A DNA stretch of 64,000 bases from Fictibacillus enclensis (GTDB taxonomy: Bacteria; Bacillota; Bacilli; Bacillales; Fictibacillaceae), in NCBI RefSeq assembly GCF_001457035.1, contig NZ_KQ758618.1:372001-436000 (forward strand), written 5' to 3'. Under the pieces are notes generated by a model that worked only from the letters and a program-made list of their open reading frames with translations, did no database searches and was not told where the DNA came from. This document shows positions 56,585 through 64,000 of the stretch, piece after piece (position 1 is the stretch's first letter; each line of letters opens with the position of its first letter). The position numbers and the translations under genes were made by a program.

Positions 56585-57478
56585 TTGGCTAAGAAGGAAG
56601 AGCACATCCGGAAACCGGAATGGCTAAAAATAAAGCTGAACACAAACGATAACTATAAGGGCCTCAAAAAAATGATGCGCGAGAAGAAGTTACATACCGT
56701 TTGTGAAGAAGCACGATGTCCCAATATTCATGAATGCTGGGCAGTAAGAAAAACAGCAACCTTTATGATACTGGGTGATGTGTGCACGCGTGCATGCCGT
56801 TTTTGTGCGGTGAAAACAGGACTGCCGACAGAGCTTGACTTGCAGGAACCGGAACGCGTGGCCGAATCCGTGGAACAAATGGGATTAAAACACGTGGTAA
56901 TTACAGCGGTTGCACGAGATGATTTGAAAGATGGCGGAGCAACAGTTTTTGCCGAAACTGTACGGGCCATCCGCAAACGCAATCCGTTTTGCTCTATTGA
57001 AGTATTGCCTTCTGACATGATGGGGGTTTATGAGAATCTTGAAACATTGATGGATGCCAAACCCGATATCATGAACCACAACATTGAAACCGTTAAACGC
57101 TTGACACCAAGAGTCCGTGCACGTGCGACATATGACCGGACACTCGAATTTTTGCGTCGTGCAAAAGAAATGAACGCGAACATTCCTACAAAATCGAGCA
57201 TCATGATTGGACTTGGAGAAACGTGGGAGGAAATTATTGCAACCTTTGATGATCTCCGTGCCAACAATGTAGATATCGTAACGGTAGGGCAGTATTTGCA
57301 GCCAACCAAAAAACATTTGAAAGTTCAAAAGTACTATCACCCTGATGAGTTTGCTGAACTTCGCAAAATTGCGCTTAGCAAAGGGTTTAAACACTGTGAA
57401 GCAGGGCCGCTTGTGCGCTCTTCCTATCATGCAGATGAGCAGGTTAATGCAGCCAATAAAGCAGTACAAAGCAACTAA
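56585..57478 (+). CDS. lipA: Lipoyl synthase
   Basis: The 297-residue radical-SAM enzyme inserts two sulfurs into octanoyl groups. Auxiliary cluster Cys 40, 45 and 51 ([12 protein letters not shown]) and radical-SAM Cys 67, 71 and 74 (CTRACRFC) are intact, as is [10 protein letters not shown] at the C-terminus. TTG 56585 gives [15 protein letters not shown], matching B. subtilis; the upstream in-frame GTG 56576 overlaps the SD GGAG. Functionally linked to gcvH and the suf operon. Confidence 0.96.
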   Translation: MAKKEEHIRKPEWLKIKLNTNDNYKGLKKMMREKKLHTVCEEARCPNIHECWAVRKTATFMILGDVCTRACRFCAVKTGLPTELDLQEPERVAESVEQMGLKHVVITAVARDDLKDGGATVFAETVRAIRKRNPFCSIEVLPSDMMGVYENLETLMDAKPDIMNHNIETVKRLTPRVRARATYDRTLEFLRRAKEMNANIPTKSSIMIGLGETWEEIIATFDDLRANNVDIVTVGQYLQPTKKHLKVQKYYHPDEFAELRKIALSKGFKHCEAGPLVRSSYHADEQVNAANKAVQSN

Positions 57479-57480
57479 AG

Positions 57481-57510
57481 AAAAAGCCGGGATTTGCATC
57501 CGGCTTTTTT
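57481..57510. terminator. Terminator after lipA
   Basis: AAAAAGCCGG (57481-57490) and CCGGCTTTTT (57500-57509) pair, with A and T runs on each side, between convergent genes. Confidence 0.9.
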
Positions 57511-58156
57511 ATTTGTTTCTGTTCATATCCGTATTGGACATATTTTCATTTTCACCCTTCATTTCACCATTCGGATTTTCGCCGTCACTCACTTTGTAGC
57601 CTTGCGGTGACTGCTTCATCTCTTTGATCAGCCGGTCAATAATACCTTCCGCATTGTCTGTGTCGTAGTTCACGGAGCGGTACTGTTCAAGCTTCCCGAT
57701 CATCCCTTTTTTATCGGACACATAGACATGGTAATAGCGGGGGACAACTGAGAAAGCTGTTCTTTTCACGTTGTCGGCGATCGCCATTCTGTTCTTGCTT
57801 GTCGTTTCATAGGCCATAAGGACCTCTTCATCGGTCACCAGGACAGCCATGTCCTTGATGTTTGGCAGGCGGACGGCCATGTCGGTAATCATATCCGCCA
57901 ATTTTTGGCGGTCCATTTTCGGTATTTTGTTGGCGGAAAGGGGTTTGGTGTTTTCGCCTTTGTATTCATGGCGCACATAGCCAAAGTCCCCGTATCTTCT
58001 GTCGGTTCCCATCGTATCATTATCGTTTTTGTACTCTTTATAATTGGTATTGGAAAATTTATATCCGCTTGTTGTTTCTTTTCTTGTATCATCATCTGAG
58101 CAGGCCGCTAACAAAGCAATACAAAAAATCAGAGGAGCAGCAAGTTTCTTTTTCAT
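57509..58156 (-). CDS. yutC: YhcN/YlaJ-family sporulation lipoprotein (YutC-like)
   Basis: The 215-residue lipoprotein has a signal ending LLAAC (Cys about 19) and the YhcN/YlaJ domain with IPKMDRQKLADMITDMAVRL and AIADNVKRTAFSVVPRYYHV YVSD. Family members localise to spores or the cell surface during sporulation. ATG 58156 follows GGAGGTG. The location beside lipA and yutD matches yutC. Confidence 0.85.
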   Translation of the reverse strand: MKKKLAAPLIFCIALLAACSDDDTRKETTSGYKFSNTNYKEYKNDNDTMGTDRRYGDFGYVRHEYKGENTKPLSANKIPKMDRQKLADMITDMAVRLPNIKDMAVLVTDEEVLMAYETTSKNRMAIADNVKRTAFSVVPRYYHVYVSDKKGMIGKLEQYRSVNYDTDNAEGIIDRLIKEMKQSPQGYKVSDGENPNGEMKGENENMSNTDMNRNK

Positions 58157-58267
58157 GTGGATTTCACCTCCTTCCCCTTAGGGTGACCACAATAATGAAC
58201 TTTTTACAAAGAAATTGTTGGCTGTATTTTTAACGGACGTGGTAAACTATAAGGGTGAGGTGAGTTC

Positions 58268-58549
58268 ATGATTTGTATCGGTGAGCATTGCTACGAACTG
58301 GTAGAAAATAACAAAGGGGCCTTTGACGAGGAGCAGTTGAAGTCAAGGTATAGTGAAATTTTACATAAATACGATTATCTGGTTGGCGATATTGGCTATG
58401 AACAGCTTCGGCTGCGCGGCTTTTTTGACGATGGCCATGATAAAGCGACATATGACACAAAGATCAGTACTCTGCCGGAATACATTTATGAGTACTGCAA
58501 TTTTGGCTGTCCTTATTTTGTCCTGAAAAAAATAACCCCCGGTAAATAG
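58268..58549 (+). CDS. yutD: YutD family protein (DUF1027)
   Basis: The 93-residue protein, MICIGEHCYELVENNKGAFD with SRYSEILHKYDYLVGDIGYEQLRLRGFF-type core, matches YutD. It has several cysteines (CNFGC PYF near the end). Function unknown. ATG 58268 follows GAGGTG. Its stop lies in a hairpin shared with the convergent gene. Confidence 0.86.
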   Translation: MICIGEHCYELVENNKGAFDEEQLKSRYSEILHKYDYLVGDIGYEQLRLRGFFDDGHDKATYDTKISTLPEYIYEYCNFGCPYFVLKKITPGK

Positions 58550-58559
58550 GGGGTTATTT
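58530..58559 (-). terminator. Terminator of the minus-strand 97-residue gene
   Basis: AAATAACCCCC and GGGGGTTATTT (58530-58540, 58549-58559) pair; the T-run is on the minus strand. It overlaps the end of yutD. Confidence 0.8.
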
Positions 58560-58567
58560 GCATTGCC

Positions 58568-58861
58568 TTACGCCTTAAAGTTTTGGTATGGTTCTTCTGT
58601 ATTTTCATCCGGATCATCATGCGTCGGATGAGCACCCGGAAATTGACGTTCCAGCCCTTCGTGCAGATTTTTGTACTCATAGTTAAATGCACTATAAGAC
58701 CGCTGGTTTTCCTTCCATGGTGTCGACTTTCCGAGTTTTGCATTGATAGGTGAGCCATAAGGCCCTTCCGGAAGGTCTTCTGGAAGAACATAGCGTCTTC
58801 CCGTTTCAACATTGGAAAAGTCCGTATAGGTCTCTTCATCCTTGTTATACAAAACAACCAT
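58568..58861 (-). CDS. Hypothetical cytosolic protein, 97 residues
   Basis: A hydrophilic protein, MVVLYNKDEETYTDFSNVET GRRYVLPEDLPEGPYG, with an acidic C-terminus (HPTHDDPDENTEEPYQNFKA). No membrane segment or motif; the family is not recognised. ATG 58861 is close to GAAGGG. The codon use looks native and it sits in the conserved yut neighbourhood, so it is probably real. Confidence 0.62.
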   Translation of the reverse strand: MVVLYNKDEETYTDFSNVETGRRYVLPEDLPEGPYGSPINAKLGKSTPWKENQRSYSAFNYEYKNLHEGLERQFPGAHPTHDDPDENTEEPYQNFKA

Positions 58862-58879
58862 TCCCTTCAGGCAGGATCA

Positions 58880-58898
58880 GGATGGAAAATTTCCATCC
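58880..58898. repeat. Palindromic hairpin between minus-strand genes
   Basis: GGATGGAAA (58880-58888) and TTTCCATCC (58890-58898) around one A. There is no T-run; it may be a processing or regulatory hairpin. Confidence 0.4.
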
Positions 58899-58951
58899 TT
58901 CTTACATTGCCCATGGAATGGCTTTTTTGTGCAGGTTTTAAAAAATTCCCA

Positions 58952-59221
58952 TTATAGGGTTTCGTATAAAAATTCCCGGAGTTCCTGAGCATCTTCCTCC
59001 GTCAGATTGTAGGCATGCTCCAGATAGCCTTCTTCATCCAGATCATCTTCTCCAATAATAGCGAAACGGCTGCCTTGCATATCGAGGATTAAGCTCTTGC
59101 CATAGTGTCTTCCTGTTTTGACAATGGCGAGATCAAATCGCGTATTTGTACCCATGAAGCTGACAAACCGCGTTTCTGATTTTTCTGTATCGTCATATAG
59201 AAAAAAACGTTCTTCTCCCAT
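58952..59221 (-). CDS. DUF3055 family protein
   Basis: The 89-residue protein with MGEERFFLYDDTEKSETRFV, the beta-strand block TRFDLAIVKTGRHYGKSLIL and a C-terminal acidic helix (EEDAQELREFLYETL) resembles DUF3055 (SAV0927-like) of Firmicutes. Function unknown. ATG 59221 follows AAGGAGGACTGA on the minus strand. Confidence 0.75.
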   Translation of the reverse strand: MGEERFFLYDDTEKSETRFVSFMGTNTRFDLAIVKTGRHYGKSLILDMQGSRFAIIGEDDLDEEGYLEHAYNLTEEDAQELREFLYETL

Positions 59222-59374
59222 GTTCAGTCCTCCTTGCCATCGGCCAGTTGCTTCTTTTCCATTTCATCATAGCAGACAACTGAAAAGTTGCAAATAGCAT
59301 CCTGCTCACCCAATTTGTATTCCGATTTGTGATAAACTAAAAAGGAAGGACATTAACAAGGCAGGGTGGATGCT

Positions 59375-59824
59375 ATGTATTTTGTAGACAGAAAGAAAAT
59401 TGAACAAAACCTGGTATATCTTGAATTTTTGCTGAAGCATCTGGATGAACTTTCAGGCGGCGGATCTTCCATTGAGAAATTGGCATTGGAGCGTTCGGCA
59501 CATGTCATTATTGAAGGCATGATGGATGTGGGGAATGCAATGATTGATGGATTTATTATGAGAGACCCGGGTAGCTATGATGACATCCTTGATATTTTGG
59601 AAGATGAGAAAGTCATCACCGCGCCAGACGCAAAAGGGTTGAAACAAGTCATATCACTAAGGAAAATGCTTGTGCAGGAGTTCTCAAATGTGGATCATGA
59701 TGCCATCCATTCCATACTGGCAGACAATAAAGACCCACTGAACAACTTCCCTTTCAGAGTACGAAGCTACATTGAAAAAGAACTGGGTCCTGTTTCAGCG
59801 TTTTTACCGGAGGATCAACAATAA
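59375..59824 (+). CDS. yutE: HepT-like DUF86 protein (YutE-like)
   Basis: The 149-residue helical protein has HEPN-fold character: ALERSAHVIIEGMMDVGNAM IDGF is the DUF86 signature. No MntA-type nucleotidyltransferase gene is adjacent, so a HepT-MntA toxin-antitoxin pair is not present. In place of the RxxxxHxY motif only a partial R..H is seen, arguing against RNase activity. ATG 59375 after AGGGTGG is preferred to GTG 59366. Confidence 0.82.
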   Translation: MYFVDRKKIEQNLVYLEFLLKHLDELSGGGSSIEKLALERSAHVIIEGMMDVGNAMIDGFIMRDPGSYDDILDILEDEKVITAPDAKGLKQVISLRKMLVQEFSNVDHDAIHSILADNKDPLNNFPFRVRSYIEKELGPVSAFLPEDQQ

Positions 59825-59905
59825 GCAGCGTTTTTAAACATTTTTGTTTAAAATGTACTTTTGATGATTGATGTTGTAAGATAGGGGGAAGGAAGGTGAT
59901 GGTTT

Positions 59906-60547
59906 ATGGCTATGGCTAATAACACCTCTACCCGTTCAGAACTCATTCATTTATTAAAGCGCTATCGAAAATTAACCGTTACGGAAATGGCGGGCCAGCT
60001 CGGGATTACCGAAATGGCTGTACGCCGCCATTTAAATACATTAGAGAGAGACCGACTGATTGAATCCACTCTTGTCCGGCAGGCGATGGGCCGTCCGCTG
60101 AGTGTGTATCAGTTATCCGAAGCAGCTGATGAACAGTTTCCCCGCAATTACTCAGGTCTGACTGTGGAGTTTATGAAGGACATTCAGGAAATTGCAGGCG
60201 ATAAAGCGGTCCAAGAACTGTTTGTACGCCGGGAAAACCGCTTGAATGAAAAGTATAAAAAACGGATGGAGAATAAAAGCTTCGAGGAAAAAGTTGCCGA
60301 ACTCGCCACGATCCAAAATGAAGCCGGCTATATGGTGGAATGGGAAAAGACCGAAGACGGACAATTTGAATTAAAGGAGTTTAACTGCCCTATTGCCAAA
60401 GTGGCAAATGAATACCAACAGGCCTGTTCCTGTGAACTGTCTCTGTTCCAAAAAATGCTTGGCACAGAGAAGATCGAACGGACACAGTGCTTGGCAAAAG
60501 GCGGCTCCTATTGCAAATACTTGATATCTGAAGAGAAAAACGCTTAA
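59906..60547 (+). CDS. SufR-like transcriptional regulator with Fe-S cysteines
   Basis: The 213-residue protein has an N-terminal winged helix-turn-helix (LTVTEMAGQLGITEMAVRRH LNTLE) and a C-terminal domain with Cys in FNCPIAKVANEYQQACSCEL and RTQCLAKGGSYCKYLI. That cysteine pattern matches SufR-type regulators, which bind a [4Fe-4S] cluster and repress suf genes. ATG 59906 follows GGAAGGTGAT. It lies about 22 kb from the suf operon in this window. Whether it regulates suf is not shown. Confidence 0.82.
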   Translation: MAMANNTSTRSELIHLLKRYRKLTVTEMAGQLGITEMAVRRHLNTLERDRLIESTLVRQAMGRPLSVYQLSEAADEQFPRNYSGLTVEFMKDIQEIAGDKAVQELFVRRENRLNEKYKKRMENKSFEEKVAELATIQNEAGYMVEWEKTEDGQFELKEFNCPIAKVANEYQQACSCELSLFQKMLGTEKIERTQCLAKGGSYCKYLISEEKNA

Positions 60548-60642
60548 ATACCCTAACGGCAGAGCAGTCGATAGGGTTTCTTTTTTAGTAGTAAATATAG
60601 AAAGGAGCCTGTTTTTTTCTGCAGTGCTCCTTTCTTTATTCA

Positions 60643-61632
60643 TTATTGAACCTTTACAATCACGCGTCCTTTGTTGTTGCCTTCCACCGTAGCGCGTAAA
60701 ATATCCGGAAGCTCATCAAGGGTGACTTCTTGTCCCATTTTATCCGCTGCATGCTCAGTTTTTAAATCTGTGGCAATTCGCTCCCAAATGGTATTCCTGA
60801 CCGGTGCCGGACAAAAAACCGAGTCGATTCCGAGAAGGTTGATCCCTCGTAAAATAAAGGGATGTACTGTGGTATGAACATCGGTTCCCCCTGTCAGTCC
60901 GGAAACCGCAACAGAACCGCCGTATTGAATCGAGCTCAGAAGGAATTCAAGTGTTTTTCCTCCTACTGGATCAACGGCTGCTGCCCAGCGCTGGGAATAA
61001 AGGGGTCTGTTGTCTTTTTTCACCACTTCATCACGGTCAATGATGTCACTCGCTCCAAGTTCTTTTAAATAACTGTGCTCTGATTCCTTGCCGGTACTTG
61101 CTGTGACACGGTAGCCAAGATTGGAAAGCATGGCTACCGCTTGGCTGCCCACGCCTCCGGTTGCTCCCGTCACTATCACAGAGCCGCTTTCTGGAGTTAT
61201 TCCGTGCTCCTGAAGGCGATGGACCGACAGTGCAGCAGTGAAGCCAGCAGTTCCATAAAGCATTGCATCTTTGAACGTGAGTCCCTCGGGAAGGGGAACC
61301 ACCCATTCCGCGGGAACTCTTGCGTATTCACTGTACCCGCCAAAATGGGAAACACCGAGCTTATAGCCCGTTACAAGAACCTCGTCCCCTTCCTGAAAGT
61401 CAGGTGAAGAAGAATGGGAAACGGTTCCTGACAAATCAATTCCGGGAATCATGGGGTAGTTGGTTACGATGGAACTTTTATTTTGTGCTGCCAGTCCATC
61501 TTTATAATTGACGCTTGAATAAGCCACCCTTATGGTGACTTCGCCTTCTAGAAGATCGTCGAGAGATAACTCCTTTTTTGTAATATCGACCTGATCATTG
61601 TTTTTCTCGAGAACGATGGCTTGAAATGACAT
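60643..61632 (-). CDS. NADPH:quinone oxidoreductase, YhdH/YhfP (acryloyl-CoA reductase) type
   Basis: The 329-residue medium-chain dehydrogenase has the GroES-like part (YSSVNYKDGLAAQ, PGIDLSGTV) and the Rossmann motif TGATGGVGSQAVAM (about residues 155-168). The zinc ligands of alcohol dehydrogenases are absent, as expected for quinone reductases of this clade. It reduces quinones or enoyl thioesters with NADPH. ATG 61632 follows GGGAGGAATTT. Confidence 0.9.
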   Translation of the reverse strand: MSFQAIVLEKNNDQVDITKKELSLDDLLEGEVTIRVAYSSVNYKDGLAAQNKSSIVTNYPMIPGIDLSGTVSHSSSPDFQEGDEVLVTGYKLGVSHFGGYSEYARVPAEWVVPLPEGLTFKDAMLYGTAGFTAALSVHRLQEHGITPESGSVIVTGATGGVGSQAVAMLSNLGYRVTASTGKESEHSYLKELGASDIIDRDEVVKKDNRPLYSQRWAAAVDPVGGKTLEFLLSSIQYGGSVAVSGLTGGTDVHTTVHPFILRGINLLGIDSVFCPAPVRNTIWERIATDLKTEHAADKMGQEVTLDELPDILRATVEGNNKGRVIVKVQ

Positions 61633-61896
61633 GAAATTCCTCCCTTATATGACTATCATCTAATAAGTAATACCCTTTCATCAGATCGGGTTAAACGGCA
61701 GAAATATTTATTTTTACTATTTTACATATTCATGTTTGTTGGAATACCTTTATTAATCGCTGCTCTCCCGGGATATTTAGTTATACTTTTAACCTGGTGG
61801 TTTAGGAAACGGAAATTATCTTTATTCAATCGCGGGTTACATGATGGCTACAAAAAAACTTTCGCCAAGGCAAAACTCTGTAAAAATAAAAAACAA

Positions 61897-61925
61897 TTGA
61901 CACGAAGGATAAAGTTCAGTATTAT
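61897..61925 (+). promoter_or_regulatory. SigA promoter of metY
   Basis: TTGACA (61897-61902) and TATTAT (61920-61925) spaced 17 bases, about 25 bases before the S-box aptamer. Confidence 0.82.
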
Positions 61926-61950
61926 TCAAACTAACTTAATATTCAGATGT

Positions 61951-62053
61951 ATCTTATCCAGAGAGGTGGAGGGACTGACCCGATGATACCCGGCAACCAG
62001 CAGGAATGCATGGTGCTAATTTCAGCAGAACAGTATGTTCTGAAAGATGAGAG
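61951..62053 (+). ncRNA. SAM-I (S-box) riboswitch upstream of metY
   Basis: Contains CTTATCCAGAGAGG, TGGAGGGACTGACCC, GATGATACCCGGCAACC and the closing GATGAGAG. It differs from the metN copy in the variable P3/P4 arms but keeps the SAM-binding core. Confidence 0.95.
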
Positions 62054-62070
62054 CCGACGGTGTAAACTGC

Positions 62071-62100
62071 GACCTCTTCTTTTGGAAGGGGTCTTTTTTT
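62071..62100 (+). terminator. S-box terminator before metY
   Basis: GACCTCTTC and GAAGGGGTC pair around TTTTG and a T-run follows. Confidence 0.87.
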
Positions 62101-62103
62101 TAG

Positions 62104-63450
<1,347 letters not shown>

Positions 63451-63476
63451 GACGTCATACCCAACAAAGAAAAGAA

Positions 63477-63514
63477 AAAAACAGGAGGGGCAAGCCAGTA
63501 CCCTCCTGTTTTTC
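63477..63514. terminator. Bidirectional terminator between metY and the SASP gene
   Basis: A perfect 13-bp stem (63477-63489 with 63501-63513) around 11 bases, with A-run and T-run. Confidence 0.93.
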
Positions 63515-63699
63515 TATGAAAGCTGTTGTTCTGCCATTTGAATGAGGCGTTTTGTGATTTCTCCACCTACTGATCCATTCTGTCTTGCAGCCGTATCCGG
63601 CCCAAGGTTAACGCCAAATTCTCTTGCAATCTCCATTTTCATTTGATCCAGTGCATTTTGTACGCCTTGAACAACTGTTTGGTTTGTATTTTCAGCCAT
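63514..63699 (-). CDS. Alpha/beta-type small acid-soluble spore protein
   Basis: The 61-residue protein binds and protects spore DNA. The family blocks [20 protein letters not shown] and [20 protein letters not shown] are both present, with the EIA site cut by the Gpr protease on germination. ATG 63699 follows AAAGGAGGGCATCAT; the longer frame is unlikely. A SigG-type promoter precedes it, so it is made in the forespore. Confidence 0.94.
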   Translation of the reverse strand: MAENTNQTVVQGVQNALDQMKMEIAREFGVNLGPDTAARQNGSVGGEITKRLIQMAEQQLS

Positions 63700-63719
63700 A
63701 TGATGCCCTCCTTTTTTTA

Positions 63720-63749
63720 TAGAATGTGTAGTATATGGAAAAATATACA
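63720..63749 (-). promoter_or_regulatory. SigG promoter of the SASP gene
   Basis: On the minus strand TGTATA (63749-63744) and CATTCTA (63726-63720) are 17 bases apart, matching the forespore SigG consensus TGMATA / CATWMTA with one -35 mismatch. Confidence 0.75.
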
Positions 63750-63845
63750 TGATGAGGAAAATGATTGGTTTGCCAATCTCAATCTTTGTTAGAAACCGTT
63801 TATATTTGGTACACTAAAGCCGTTAATAAAAAAGGAGTCAAGATG

Positions 63846-64000
63846 ATGAAAAGTTATAAAGGATATTTGATTGATCTGGATGGAACCATGTACAGAGGAA
63901 AAGAACGAATTGATGAAGCGGTGGAATTTGTAAAAGAATTAAACCGCAGAGAGCTGCCATATCTGTTTGTAACCAACAATTCTTCCAAAACCAAAGAAGA
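63846..64000 (+). CDS. yutF: HAD-superfamily phosphatase, NagD/YutF-like, 5' part
   Basis: The frame runs off the right edge. The visible start [20 protein letters not shown] carries HAD motif I (DLDGT) and [13 protein letters not shown] carries motif II, both typical of the NagD/PGP subfamily and especially YutF of Bacillus. ATG 63846 is nine bases after AAGGAG; the preceding ATG 63843 is closer to the SD. The family dephosphorylates small sugar or nucleotide phosphates. Confidence 0.88.
   Translation, partial: MKSYKGYLIDLDGTMYRGKERIDEAVEFVKELNRRELPYLFVTNNSSKTKE

Noticed and set aside
61732-61986. 84-codon frame before the metY riboswitch
   Set aside because: No ribosome binding site, and the frame runs through the TTGACA/TATTAT promoter and into the S-box aptamer.

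Overview
The window reads as a chromosomal segment of a spore-forming, low-to-mid GC Gram-positive bacterium of the Bacillaceae. The evidence is a spore alpha/beta SASP, a LytH-type sporulation endopeptidase, a YhcN/YlaJ-type spore lipoprotein, SigI/RsgI, Gram-positive ribosome binding sites (AAGGAGG), a guanine riboswitch, two S-box riboswitches and gene neighbourhoods that resemble the yus, suf, yun and yut regions of Bacillus subtilis. A species cannot be fixed from the sequence alone; a Fictibacillus- or Bacillus-like genome fits.

Layout. 1-8 kb: the end of a Cu/Zn superoxide dismutase, then xpt-pbuX under a PurR box pair and a guanine riboswitch, a repeat element, and several single genes (GNAT, PIG-L deacetylase, CopD-like membrane protein, DUF2573). 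7.9-8.8 kb: proline dehydrogenase. 8.8-14.1 kb, minus strand: a 3-hydroxybutyrate utilisation operon (CoA-transferase scoAB, GntP-type permease, 3-hydroxybutyrate dehydrogenase, secreted alpha/beta hydrolase) driven by a clear sigma-54 -24/-12 promoter with three enhancer-like palindromes. 15.3-30.4 kb: the yus-like region with the FadR-boxed beta-oxidation operon fadN-fadA-fadE, an ArsC/Spx-like protein, gcvH, a GsiB-like KGG-repeat stress protein with a SigB promoter, sigI-rsgI, and an S-box-controlled metN-metP-metQ methionine importer. 30.5-38.3 kb: an RDD membrane protein, a metallophosphoesterase, a CMD protein and the Fe-S assembly operon sufC-D-S-U-B.

38.3-47.2 kb is an accessory region. 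The last 11 codons of sufB recur twice, 8 kb downstream, each with paired 11-bp-spaced arm-type repeats, and remnants of an integrase 3' end lie next to two of the copies. I read this as a stack of decayed integrative elements that used the sufB 3' end as attachment site. Cargo is mostly broken: RadC tail, a secreted phosphoesterase (intact), a frameshifted PD-(D/E)xK-type defence nuclease, a nucleotidase tail, a MEDS-domain protein, an IS1182 remnant, a frameshifted SUKH protein and a receiver-like protein. An isolated 5S rRNA gene follows.

47.4-64 kb returns to core genes: a dicarboxylate/glutamate symporter, acyl-CoA thioesterase, DinB protein, yunF/yunD/yunC-like genes, thyA-dfrA, lytH, lipA, yutC/yutD-like genes, a SufR-like Fe-S regulator, a quinone oxidoreductase, an S-box-controlled metY, a SASP gene with a SigG promoter, and the start of a NagD/YutF-like HAD phosphatase. 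The genes connect into purine salvage, fatty acid and 3-hydroxybutyrate catabolism, Fe-S and lipoate synthesis, methionine acquisition and sporulation.
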